In this document: positions 17,801 through 25,387 of the stretch, piece after piece
Numbering within the stretch: the stretch's first letter is position 1
Layout: every line of letters begins with the position of its first letter
NCBI GenBank assembly: GCA_037718865.1
Contig: JBBJMP010000001.1
Coordinates: forward strand, 558,001 to 622,000
Length of the DNA: 64,000 nt
Direction of reading: 5' to 3'
DNA from: JADCRZ01 sp037718865
Lineage (GTDB): Bacteria; Bacteroidota; Bacteroidia; Chitinophagales; Chitinophagaceae
Notes under the pieces: generated by a model
The model's input: only the letters and a program-made list of their open reading frames with translations
Databases searched by the model: none
Told to the model about the DNA's origin: nothing
Position numbers and translations under genes: made by a program

Positions 17801-17821
17801 TGCTAACCGAATTGCTGACCT
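17801..17821 (+). repeat. Left-end copy of the terminal direct repeat (putative arm site)
   Basis: TGCTAACCGAATTGCT followed by GACCT lies 64 bp inside the left core. The right end has the same 21-mer with one change (26770-26790). Confidence 0.7.
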
Positions 17822-17936
17822 TTTGAATTGAATTCTTTTAAAGCAGTACTGTAAGAACTTGTTCAACAAAAGTAGGATAAAATACGAATTTTGGAGATAG
17901 TATAATTCAAACATGTTCTTCTTGACCCATATATTG

Positions 17937-20900
17937 TTATTCTACATTAAGTTTCGAGTTATAAAAGCGTTGTACGGCCTCATCCCACCGTTTCTTATCC
18001 TCTTCATCAAAAATTGCCCCGAACTGACGCATGATATTCTTAGCTTTTGCTGAGAGTTGACTGTTCGGATGCAGGTTCATGAAGGAACAGCCAGCTAATA
18101 ATAGCCCTGATACACTTGTTATTGTAAGCAGGCATTCTCCTGTCTTCAAGTCCCAAGCCTTGATGGTATTATCCCTTGAACAAGAAATAAACGTTTTCCC
18201 ATCCGGATGAAAGGCTACACTCTCAACAGAATCACTATGTCCTTCAAAACTTGCCAGACATTCTCCTGTCTTCAAGTCCCAAGCTTCAATGTCATCCTCA
18301 GACGCAGTAATAATTGTTCTCCCATCCGAATTAAGGGCAATACTAGAAACATTATCAATACGTCCTTGAAAGCTTGCCAGGCATTCTCCTGTCTTTACGT
18401 CCCAAATTTTGATGGTATTATACCATGAACCAGAAATAAATGTTTTCCCATCCGGATGAAAGGTTACACCAACGTTAGAACTATCTACTTCGAAGCTATT
18501 TAAGCACTCTCCTGTCATCAGGTCCCAGACTTTAATACTATCTCTTGAGCCAGAAATAAACGTCTTACCATCCGGATGAAAGGCAATGCTGGAAATATAA
18601 CTATCATGTCCTTCGAAACTTGCCACGCATTCTCCTGTTTTCAGGTTCCAGGCTTTGATGGTATCTCCTGAACCAAAAATAAATGTTTTCCCATCAGGAT
18701 GAAAGGCTACCTTAGAAAGATTATTACTATGTACTTCGAAACTTGCAAGGCATTCTCCTGTCTTCAGGTTCCAAATCCTGACGGTATTATCTTGTGAACA
18801 AGAAATAAATGTTTTCCCATCAGGATGAAAGGCTACACAAGAAACATTTTCACTATGTCCTTTGAAATTTACCAGGCACTTTCCAGTCATCAGGTCCCAG
18901 GATTTTATGGTATCTCCTAAACCAGAAATAAACGTTTTCCCATCCGGATGAAAGGCTGCAGTCAAAACAATATCATTATGTCCTTCAAAACTTGTCAGGC
19001 ATTCTCCCGTCTTCAAGTCCCAGGCTTTGATGGTCGTATCTTCTGAAGCAGAAATAAATGTTTTTCCATCAGGATGAAAGGCTACACTCTGAACAAAACC
19101 ACTATGTCCCTCAAAGGTTGCAAGGCATTCCCCTGTCTTCAAGTCCCAGACCTTGATGGCCTTATCTGCTGAACCAGAAATAAACGTTTTCCCATCTAGA
19201 TGAAAGGCTACACAAGAAACCATATCATTATGTCCTTCAAAACTTGCTAAACATTCTCCTGTCTTCAGGTTCCAAGCTTTGATGGTGTTATCCCAGGAAC
19301 TAGAAATAAAAGTTTTTCCATCCGGGTGAAAGGCCACACTACTAACATAATCACTATGCCCTTCAAAATTTGCCAGACATTCTCCTTTATTCAGGTCCCA
19401 AGTTTTGATGGTATAATCTGATGAAGCAGAAATCAGGGTTTTCCCATCGTGGTGAATGCTAACACTAAGAACAAAACCGCTATGTCCTTCCAAACTAGCC
19501 AGGCATTCTCCAGTACTCAAATCCCACACTTTGATGATATTATCTCCTGAACCAGAAATAAAGGTTTTACCGTCTGGATGAAAGGCCACACTATATACAC
19601 TATCACGATGTCCTTCAAAACTATTTAGGCACTCTCCTGTCCTCATATCCCATGTCTTAATGGTTTCCCCTGAACCAGAAAGAAATGTTTTCCCATCCGG
19701 ATGAAAGGCAACACAAGAAACAATACCACCATTTCCTTCGAAACTTGCCAAGCATTCTGCTGTCTTTAGGTCCCAAACTTTAATGGCATTATCTGCTGAA
19801 CCTGAAATAAACGTTTTCCCATCCGGATGAAAGGCAACACTATTAACCGTATCATTATGTCCCTGTGGTAAAAAGTACTTTTCACTAATCAGGCTTTTGT
19901 CAAACCTGGAACTATTGTACAAGCTGCCATTGCTTTGGTAGCAAAAAACATCTTGTAACCCTATCTTAAGTAAATTGAGATCAGAAAGATTAGCTCCCCC
20001 TAAATGGGAACGACTTTCTTTCCAGGTGTTCACTATATTCCATACAGCATATCCTGTTTTTTCTTCATCAAAAACCCCTCTGAGATTGTCCAATGTGTGC
20101 ATTAACAGGGTTGGTGGTGGAGAAGGCGTTTCTGTTTGATACTGTTCTCCGGCTATTTGTCCTGCAAATCTTCGAATATAAATTGGCAGTGGACGTGATG
20201 TTAAAATGAGCGGTATATTTTGGTTTACAACCGTCTGCCCTAATTCATTCAAAAGGTGAACGGCGGCAAAGTAATCGCGGAAATTCTGGTGTAGAAATTC
20301 ATACACTTTTTTTTCCCGCTTCATTAACCGTAAATCGTTGCAAAGAGCTTTGCTGATTTGCTCGAAACGCTCCGCCTCTTCAACAAAGTCGGGATCTTTT
20401 GGATTTAAATCTTTCAGGCAGGAGCGATATTCTGGGTAGACCTGGATAAATTCCCTTTGATAGAAATGCCTGCAGCACTCGCTGATAATTTGTAGTAGTT
20501 GATTTTGCTCAAATATAAATTGTCCGGCCTGCTCCATTTCAAACCCCAGGTAAGGTAGAAAATGCCGGATCATGAATTTATAGTAATAAAAGTCAGCAGC
20601 TTCCCTTCCATAAATTTTAGCCAGCTTTACTATTTGAGCCTCAAGGTAGTTCCAAAGTAATTCGCCTTGTGTTGTAGTATAAGGCTTAAACTCAAACTGC
20701 TTATCTAGTTTGTATTTTTCAATGATTTCATTGGCATTGGCATACAAAGTAAGCATCATAGGATTCTGCAGGATTTGCCGTAGCCTTTGATCTTCGGGAT
20801 AATTTACCCGTTGGGCTTGCAGATATGTTTTTACATTCTCTTCGTCTAAAGGCCGCAGCTCTACGGTTTGAAATCCTTCCGCCCAGGTGAAGTTCATTTC

Positions 20901-22136
20901 ATACCGGGAACTGAGCACCATCTGCACTGCTTTACCCTTTTGACGGAGTTCTTGAAGTTCCAGTAGCAAATGCCTTTTTTGCGCAGGGTCTGCGGTTACC
21001 TCGTTAAATCCATCCAAAAGCAATACGATGTTGGGCATGCCCTTTTTCGAAGCGGTTTTAAACACGTCCCAAAGCACATCCATAGCTTCGCCCCGGCTTT
21101 CCTTAATGCCAAGGTAGTTCCAGATAATGCGTTTGGCAATAAAATCAGGGCGCTCGCCTTCGCTTACTGTATTATATTCGTGCAAAGTGATAAAAATCGG
21201 AATAGTTTCCTGTTTATTTTCTTGATTGTTTTTTAATAATGTTTCCCAAAAGTGAATCAGCGAAACCGTTTTGCCCATTCCACCATCACCCAGTAATAGT
21301 AAGTGTGGCTTCTCATGATGCCATAGCTGCTGTAAGCTGTTTTCCAACGGAAATTCGTCGTCATTTTTGATCTTCACTGTAGTATTTAATATGATTTTAG
21401 CTCGCTTATCCGATATATCAGCATGGCTAATTCCTCCTAAAATTGCTTCTGAAATATTTAAGTGGTGGTAAGGACCATTGTTGCCAGTGAGTTCTTTATA
21501 GTATTGCTGTGAGCCGGTGGAGAGTTGCTTTAATAGCTTTTCGGTGTCTTTTTGCCTGGTGTATTTGGAATCTTCATCCAGTCGTTGAAGCAAGGCCTGG
21601 TATAACTGCTGAAAATTTGATGACCTGTGTATTTGGGGAGTAAGGGCATTGATGTCTTTTAATATATTAATCACCTCTCCGAAATTGCTAAATATCTTAT
21701 GATAAATTTTATAGTCATCGCCTACTACTGTAATGGCTTCTGCACCAAACGCTTCAATTGCCCTTTCTAACTCGGATTTCTTTTCTCTCCAATATCCTAA
21801 ATATGCTAACCTGGTTATAGGATCAAAAATGGTCGCATCGTCTAACACAATAGGAAATATGCGTTCTGTAAAATCACGATTGCGGTAAATTTCCATCAGC
21901 TCAAACATGCAATAGGGGGATTTAAGGTATTTATCGCTAATAACCATCACCACTGCTTTGCCTGCACCAATCTTTCTCATAAAATCGGTGATTAAACCCT
22001 TAAAGCCAAGATCCCTTTTGTCCCGGACAATGGTTAAACCGAGATTTTGCGAGGGTGCCTCCAACTCATTTACTATCTTTTCACTTTCCCCTCCCCAAGC
22101 GTAGGAAATAAAGACTTGTGATTGATTTATGATCAT
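17937..22136 (-). CDS. TIR-NACHT-WD40 protein (STAND NTPase, NLR-like)
   Basis: A 1399-residue multidomain protein. Residues ~5-130 form a TIR domain ('VFISYAWGGESEK'; 'SPYCMFELMEI' with Glu 79 at the NADase position). Residues ~270-470 form a NACHT-type NTPase: Walker A 'GDGGMGKT' (283-290), Walker B 'IVLLLDGFNEV' (370-380), 'SSRYE' (409-413) and 'NPMMLTLY'. A helical middle follows with 'FLHQNFRDYFAA'. From about residue 760 come 14 WD40 repeats of 40-42 residues, enough for two seven-bladed propellers. TIR-STAND proteins are established antiphage sensors: ligand binding to the repeats triggers oligomerisation and NAD+ cleavage by TIR. Here the role is inferred from architecture. It is the largest cargo of the element and is read toward its left end. 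Confidence 0.9.
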   Translation of the reverse strand: MIINQSQVFISYAWGGESEKIVNELEAPSQNLGLTIVRDKRDLGFKGLITDFMRKIGAGKAVVMVISDKYLKSPYCMFELMEIYRNRDFTERIFPIVLDDATIFDPITRLAYLGYWREKKSELERAIEAFGAEAITVVGDDYKIYHKIFSNFGEVINILKDINALTPQIHRSSNFQQLYQALLQRLDEDSKYTRQKDTEKLLKQLSTGSQQYYKELTGNNGPYHHLNISEAILGGISHADISDKRAKIILNTTVKIKNDDEFPLENSLQQLWHHEKPHLLLLGDGGMGKTVSLIHFWETLLKNNQENKQETIPIFITLHEYNTVSEGERPDFIAKRIIWNYLGIKESRGEAMDVLWDVFKTASKKGMPNIVLLLDGFNEVTADPAQKRHLLLELQELRQKGKAVQMVLSSRYEMNFTWAEGFQTVELRPLDEENVKTYLQAQRVNYPEDQRLRQILQNPMMLTLYANANEIIEKYKLDKQFEFKPYTTTQGELLWNYLEAQIVKLAKIYGREAADFYYYKFMIRHFLPYLGFEMEQAGQFIFEQNQLLQIISECCRHFYQREFIQVYPEYRSCLKDLNPKDPDFVEEAERFEQISKALCNDLRLMKREKKVYEFLHQNFRDYFAAVHLLNELGQTVVNQNIPLILTSRPLPIYIRRFAGQIAGEQYQTETPSPPPTLLMHTLDNLRGVFDEEKTGYAVWNIVNTWKESRSHLGGANLSDLNLLKIGLQDVFCYQSNGSLYNSSRFDKSLISEKYFLPQGHNDTVNSVAFHPDGKTFISGSADNAIKVWDLKTAECLASFEGNGGIVSCVAFHPDGKTFLSGSGETIKTWDMRTGECLNSFEGHRDSVYSVAFHPDGKTFISGSGDNIIKVWDLSTGECLASLEGHSGFVLSVSIHHDGKTLISASSDYTIKTWDLNKGECLANFEGHSDYVSSVAFHPDGKTFISSSWDNTIKAWNLKTGECLASFEGHNDMVSCVAFHLDGKTFISGSADKAIKVWDLKTGECLATFEGHSGFVQSVAFHPDGKTFISASEDTTIKAWDLKTGECLTSFEGHNDIVLTAAFHPDGKTFISGLGDTIKSWDLMTGKCLVNFKGHSENVSCVAFHPDGKTFISCSQDNTVRIWNLKTGECLASFEVHSNNLSKVAFHPDGKTFIFGSGDTIKAWNLKTGECVASFEGHDSYISSIAFHPDGKTFISGSRDSIKVWDLMTGECLNSFEVDSSNVGVTFHPDGKTFISGSWYNTIKIWDVKTGECLASFQGRIDNVSSIALNSDGRTIITASEDDIEAWDLKTGECLASFEGHSDSVESVAFHPDGKTFISCSRDNTIKAWDLKTGECLLTITSVSGLLLAGCSFMNLHPNSQLSAKAKNIMRQFGAIFDEEDKKRWDEAVQRFYNSKLNVE
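18118..19868 (-). repeat. Fourteen tandem WD40-coding repeats of ~126 bp
   Basis: Each unit encodes a blade around 'AFHPDGKTFIS' and 'TGECLASFEGH'. Most units differ by only a few codons; five lack one or two codons (units 2, 8, 10, 11, 13). Variation is concentrated at a few positions per blade, chiefly the residues just before and within the strand leading to 'VAFHP', the pair after 'FIS', and the residue before the Trp. Near-identity with local variation points to recent unit amplification and shuffling. Confidence 0.9.
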
Positions 22137-22347
22137 GCACGAGGATGTTTATTTATTAATGACTAAAAAATACAAATTTTTTTTATCCTACGTTTAATTA
22201 TTCTGTTTTAGCGGCGTTTCCATGTAATTTATATGATTAGTAATTGACTTTCAGTTATACAGCTAGTCCTTTTGTTCCAAAATGTTTATCGTTGCATTAA
22301 ATACTCGCATACCAATTTCATACAGTTCACTATTAGGAAACTTTTGC

Positions 22348-22355
22348 TATATTTG
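22348..22355 (+). promoter_or_regulatory. Candidate -7 element for higBA, very close to the start codon
   Basis: TATATTTG matches TAnnTTTG exactly and ends 4 bp before the GTG at 22360. If used, the transcript would begin at or within a few bases of the start codon, giving a leaderless or nearly leaderless message. Confidence 0.4.
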
Positions 22356-22359
22356 TCTA

Positions 22360-22671
22360 GTGTTTAATATTATTACACGCAAGACCCTTCTTGAATACTG
22401 TAGAAAATATCCTGATGCTGCCATAGCTTTGCAGGAATGGTATCATGAACTTATTAAATGTGATTTTAAGAATTTTAACGAGCTAAAGAAGGTTTACGGC
22501 AATGCAAGTTTGGTTGGGGATGACAGAGTTGTCTTCAACATTATGGGCAACAAGTACAGGTTGGTTGTAAGGGTTGTCTTTGACTATAAAGTGATACAAG
22601 TAAAGTGGTTTGGAACTCATGCACAATATGATAAGGTGGATGTAGGAAGCGTTCAATTTAAAAAAAAGTAA
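22360..22671 (+). CDS. higB: HigB-type mRNA interferase toxin
   Basis: From the GTG at 22360 the protein is 103 residues, the usual HigB length, and begins M-F-N-I-I-T-R-K-T-L as family members do. The frame extends to an ATG at 22282, but those 26 extra residues do not look like the family. Typical blocks are 'RKTLLEYCRKYPDA', 'VFNIMGNKYRLVVRV' and 'KWFGTHAQYDKV'. HigB is a RelE-fold ribosome-dependent endoribonuclease. It is followed after one base by its antitoxin gene. Confidence 0.88.
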   Translation: MFNIITRKTLLEYCRKYPDAAIALQEWYHELIKCDFKNFNELKKVYGNASLVGDDRVVFNIMGNKYRLVVRVVFDYKVIQVKWFGTHAQYDKVDVGSVQFKKK

Positions 22672-22672
22672 A

Positions 22673-23029
22673 ATGGAATTAAAAACGATAAAGACAAAAA
22701 AGGCATATCAGGCTTGCCTGGATTGGGTAGATGAACAATTTGATAAAAAGGTAAAGCCTAATTCTCCTGATGGAGAAAAATTGCAGGTTGCGTTGCTACT
22801 GGTAAAGCAGTACGAAGACGCACATTATCCCATTCCTGTTCCTGATCCTATTGAGGCCATCAAATTGAAGATGTTGGAAAAAGGAATAAAGAGCAAGGAT
22901 CTAGTTGGAATTATAGGCAGTAAGAGCTATGTGTCTTCCCTGTTAAGTAAAAAGAAACCACTTACTTTAGAAATAGCCAAAATATTTCATCGGGAGTTGG
23001 GGGTGCCTGCTGATGTTTTGCTTTCGTGA
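22673..23029 (+). CDS. higA: HigA-type antitoxin with helix-turn-helix
   Basis: A 118-residue protein. The N-terminal ~55 residues are helical and likely bind the toxin. The C-terminal half is a Xre-like helix-turn-helix: 'KSKDLVGIIGSKSYVSSLLS' then 'LTLEIAKIFHRELGVPAD'. It would neutralise HigB and repress the operon. One base separates it from higB. A degraded second copy of its C-terminal half lies at 23411-23600. Confidence 0.88.
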   Translation: MELKTIKTKKAYQACLDWVDEQFDKKVKPNSPDGEKLQVALLLVKQYEDAHYPIPVPDPIEAIKLKMLEKGIKSKDLVGIIGSKSYVSSLLSKKKPLTLEIAKIFHRELGVPADVLLS

Positions 23030-23090
23030 ATGAAAAGTCTGCAAATTGGTTTGTTTGCAGGAAGTGCTGACTAAAAACCCTAACCCGATT

Positions 23091-23132
23091 CTTATGAACA
23101 ATAGCTTGTCTACGCCTCGTCAACGAGTAAAC
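23091..23132 (-). pseudogene. Possible relic of the DUF5615 (PIN-like) toxin partner
   Basis: Directly after the DUF433 stop, one minus-strand frame reads S-L-L-V-D-E-A-stop-T-S-Y. This resembles the usual start of DUF5615 proteins (K-L-L-V-D-E-N-x-S-Y) with a stop and then a frameshift. Only about ten codons are comparable, so the call is tentative. Confidence 0.25.
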
Positions 23133-23363
23133 TTATAACGCAACTGGATAGATCTCATCACCTCGTATAGACTGTGCAGCGAAAACGAGAGCTGCCTGGA
23201 CCTGCTCTTTTCTTAAATGAGGGTGCGCATTGAAAATTTCTTCGATTGAATAACTTGCGGAAAGTTCTTCCAGTAGCTGTTCTATGGTAATGCGGGTACC
23301 CCTGATAACGGGCTTACCCATCATGATGGCAGGATTGATCTCGATATATTGAAGGAATTCCAT
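23133..23363 (-). CDS. DUF433 family antitoxin-like protein
   Basis: A 76-residue protein with the DUF433 core: 'INPAIMMGKPVIRGTRITIEQLLEEL' at the start, written here by its key residues N-P, G-K-P and G-T-R, then 'EEIFNAHPHLRKEQVQAAL'. DUF433 proteins are winged-helix antitoxins usually encoded just before a DUF5615 PIN-like nuclease. Here the partner is missing or reduced to a relic. It points toward higA, with 103 bp between the two stops. Confidence 0.8.
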   Translation of the reverse strand: MEFLQYIEINPAIMMGKPVIRGTRITIEQLLEELSASYSIEEIFNAHPHLRKEQVQAALVFAAQSIRGDEIYPVAL

Positions 23364-23410
23364 GGTTACAATGCTAATTCAACAACAAAAATAATAATTT
23401 TAAGCCAATC

Positions 23411-23600
23411 TTGTCCCTGATCCCATTGAAGCCATTAAATTTAAATGTTGGAAAAGGGAAAAGGAAGCAAGGATATGATTTTCAAATAGACATTAAAAGT
23501 AGGTATCTTCCCTGTTAAATAAAAAGAAACCGTTGATTCTCGAGATAGGTGACGTGTTTCATGAGAGTTAGACGTGCCTACGGATGTTTTGTTATCGTAG
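23411..23600 (+). pseudogene. Degenerate second copy of the higA 3' half
   Basis: The DNA aligns along its length with the last ~190 bp of higA (22847-23029 region), from 'CCTGATCCCATTGAAGCCAT' to 'GGATGTTTTGTTATCGTAG'. It has several frame-breaking indels and substitutions and no open frame. It shows that a second higBA-like module once stood here or that higA was duplicated. It occupies about half of the 379-bp gap between DUF433 and the RelA/SpoT gene. Confidence 0.8.
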
Positions 23601-23701
23601 AAGATTAATCTGTAGTTTTTCCAAATGGTTGAAAAATTTTATAGCGAAAAACTTACTTTATTTCATTGAGGAGTAAGAAATGTTTTCATTTGCAAATTAA
23701 T

Positions 23702-23725
23702 GAGTTTAAAGTACTATATAAACTC
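23702..23725. promoter_or_regulatory. Inverted repeat before the RelA/SpoT-domain gene
   Basis: GAGTTTA (23702-23708) and TAAACTC (23719-23725) flank 10 bp, 17 bp before the start codon. The position suits an operator. No regulator can be named. Confidence 0.35.
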
Positions 23726-23742
23726 GAAAACTCAAACCATTT

Positions 23743-24783
23743 ATGATTGAAGAGTATAGTTTTAATAAAATATGGCAGAATGATCCTACAATAATAAAAA
23801 GGTTTATAGAGAACAGGCTGAATTATGAACAACTATGCACTGAAATATCGTATATCCTCGAAAAGGGATTTTCTGATAAAAAGATCAAAGTGGCCTCAGT
23901 AAGCCATCGTGCAAAAACACTAAATAGCTTTCTTGAAAAAATTTACCAAAAAAATTATAAAGATCCTTTTGAAGAAATCACTGACTTTGCAGGGGTTAGA
24001 GTTGTATACCTTTATCAAAGTGACTTATCAAATATCGAAACAATTATAAATCATGAGTTTTTTATAGAAGAAAAGGTTGACAAATTAAATGAAAAAAGAG
24101 ATGATGAGTTCGGATATATTGCAAACCATTACATTGTGCAATTAGGGAAACATTCTTCTGGTGCCAGATATGACGACTTAAAAGATTTAAAATGCGAAAT
24201 CCAAGTTAGAACAGTGCTACAAGATGCTTGGGCGATAATCAATCATCACCTTGTTTACAAAAAAGAAGCTGCCATCCCAACCATTCTTCAACGAAAACTA
24301 AATAGTCTCGCTGGTGTATTTGAAACGGCTGATGACCAGTTTGAAAGTATAAGAACTGAAAGAGAAAGATATTTAAACCAATTAAACGAAAGTTCTCAAT
24401 CAAACAAACTTTTAGAAAATGAAATCAATTTTGATACGATTGTAAAATACTTGCAATGGAAGTTTCCTGACGTGAAATCCGAAAAATCAAACGACCAGAT
24501 AAATTATATTGTGAGAGATTTATTAAAACTAAATTTTAAAAAGCTTCGTGAGCTTGATAATATTGTCGAAAAGCGAATGAATCAATTTCCTGACATAATA
24601 AATACACTTAACGAATATGGATGGGATACTTTTAAGAATGGTAATTATTCTTCAGCTACTTACATAGGGTTATTACTTTTATTAGACGTAAAAGACTGGT
24701 TAGAACAAAATCATTATACTGAATATGAAAAGAATTGTTTTAAAGATCTAAGAAAAGAATTTCCATTGACTGAAAATCATTAA
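23743..24783 (+). CDS. RelA/SpoT-domain nucleotidyltransferase (stand-alone)
   Basis: A 346-residue protein. Residues ~40-190 form a RelA/SpoT synthetase fold: 'ITDFAGVRVVYLY' (Asp 81), 'GYIANHYIVQL', and 'CEIQVRTVLQDAWAIINHHL' with Glu 152, Gln 154 and Arg 156 of the ExQxR motif. No HD hydrolase domain is present. The C-terminal ~150 residues are helical and unassigned. Small synthetases of this kind make (p)ppGpp or, in toxSAS/CapRel systems, pyrophosphorylate tRNA to stop growth during phage infection. Its place beside toxin-antitoxin genes and an NLR-like sensor favours a stress or defence role. No separate antitoxin gene is obvious, so the C-terminal region could be the control module. 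Confidence 0.82.
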   Translation: MIEEYSFNKIWQNDPTIIKRFIENRLNYEQLCTEISYILEKGFSDKKIKVASVSHRAKTLNSFLEKIYQKNYKDPFEEITDFAGVRVVYLYQSDLSNIETIINHEFFIEEKVDKLNEKRDDEFGYIANHYIVQLGKHSSGARYDDLKDLKCEIQVRTVLQDAWAIINHHLVYKKEAAIPTILQRKLNSLAGVFETADDQFESIRTERERYLNQLNESSQSNKLLENEINFDTIVKYLQWKFPDVKSEKSNDQINYIVRDLLKLNFKKLRELDNIVEKRMNQFPDIINTLNEYGWDTFKNGNYSSATYIGLLLLLDVKDWLEQNHYTEYEKNCFKDLRKEFPLTENH

Positions 24784-24795
24784 AAGTGGATAAAG

Positions 24796-25059
24796 CTAAA
24801 GTGTTTTCCTCCCTTTCCTAATCCACTCCTTCAAAGCATTTAAAAGCAAATACCTCGCCGCCCCCGAATAATTAAACGTCCACCATGCCGTTTTGGCAAA
24901 TTCAGTAAGCAATTCATGTTCTTCTTTAGTAAGGTAAAGGGTGACCTTGCACGCAGAATATTCGGGTTTGCCTTTCGGTCTACCGCCCTTGTTCTTTTTT
25001 ATTTCACCCGCATTTTCCTCCACCTCGATAGGAATTTTGTTTTCCTGTTCCATACTCAC
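24796..25059 (-). CDS. Small basic DNA-binding protein, likely mobilisation or element-control factor
   Basis: An 87-residue protein with an acidic start, an AT-hook-like 'KGGRPKGK', then 'CKVTLYLTKEEHELLTEFAK'. The last segment has the beta-strand plus helix pattern of ribbon-helix-helix proteins. Similar small proteins accompany mobilisable elements of Bacteroidota as relaxosome or excision factors. I cannot name the family. It lies downstream of the integrase on the same strand, across a hairpin-rich gap, and its stop is 12 bp from that of the RelA/SpoT gene. Confidence 0.55.
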   Translation of the reverse strand: MSMEQENKIPIEVEENAGEIKKNKGGRPKGKPEYSACKVTLYLTKEEHELLTEFAKTAWWTFNYSGAARYLLLNALKEWIRKGRKTL

Positions 25060-25086
25060 GTTATTATTTTATTACTGTTTTTAATT

Positions 25087-25157
25087 ACAAAAGCGACTCC
25101 GGAGCTTTTGTTTTTAACGGTTTTTTACCGTTAAAAACCTCGTTTGTGCAGCAAACG
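25087..25157. repeat. Three consecutive hairpins
   Basis: ACAAAAGC/GCTTTTGT (25087-25111), TTTTTAACGG/CCGTTAAAAA (25111-25137) and CGTTTG/CAAACG (25141-25157) follow one another with almost no spacer. They lie in the gene-free 328-bp stretch 25060-25387 between the DNA-binding gene and the integrase. A structured leader, a terminator pair or a transfer or recombination site are all possible. Confidence 0.6.
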
Positions 25158-25286
25158 GACATCTGGCCGATTCCAATAAGGGAATCTATTTTGTAAATAC
25201 TCATTAAATCAATATCACAATTCATTATAAGGATTTATGCTCATGAAAAGAAAAAGTGTAAGTTGCCAAAGAAAAAATTAAAAGGT

Positions 25287-25374
25287 GCATTTTGAATGGA
25301 TGTTTTTTCTGAAAATGCAGAACAAAGATCAACAGCTGCAAAAAACATCCGTTCAAAATGCGCAAGCCTTGCGC
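25287..25374. repeat. 22-bp inverted repeat (21/22) plus adjacent palindrome
   Basis: GCATTTTGAATGGATG... at 25287-25308 is matched in reverse complement by 25340-25361 with one mismatch and a 31-bp spacer. It is followed at once by TGCGCAAG-CC-TTGCGCA. It stands 14 bp from the integrase stop codon. Confidence 0.75.
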
Positions 25375-25387
25375 AGCAAATGCGAGA

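Noticed and set aside
18118..19868. Regularly spaced repeats resembling a CRISPR array
   Set aside because: The period is ~126 bp, the repeats lie in one open frame and encode WD40 blades, and there are no unique spacers.
22282..22359. An upstream ATG that would extend HigB by 26 residues
   Set aside because: The extension is hydrophobic and unlike the family. The GTG at 22360 gives the usual length and N-terminus.
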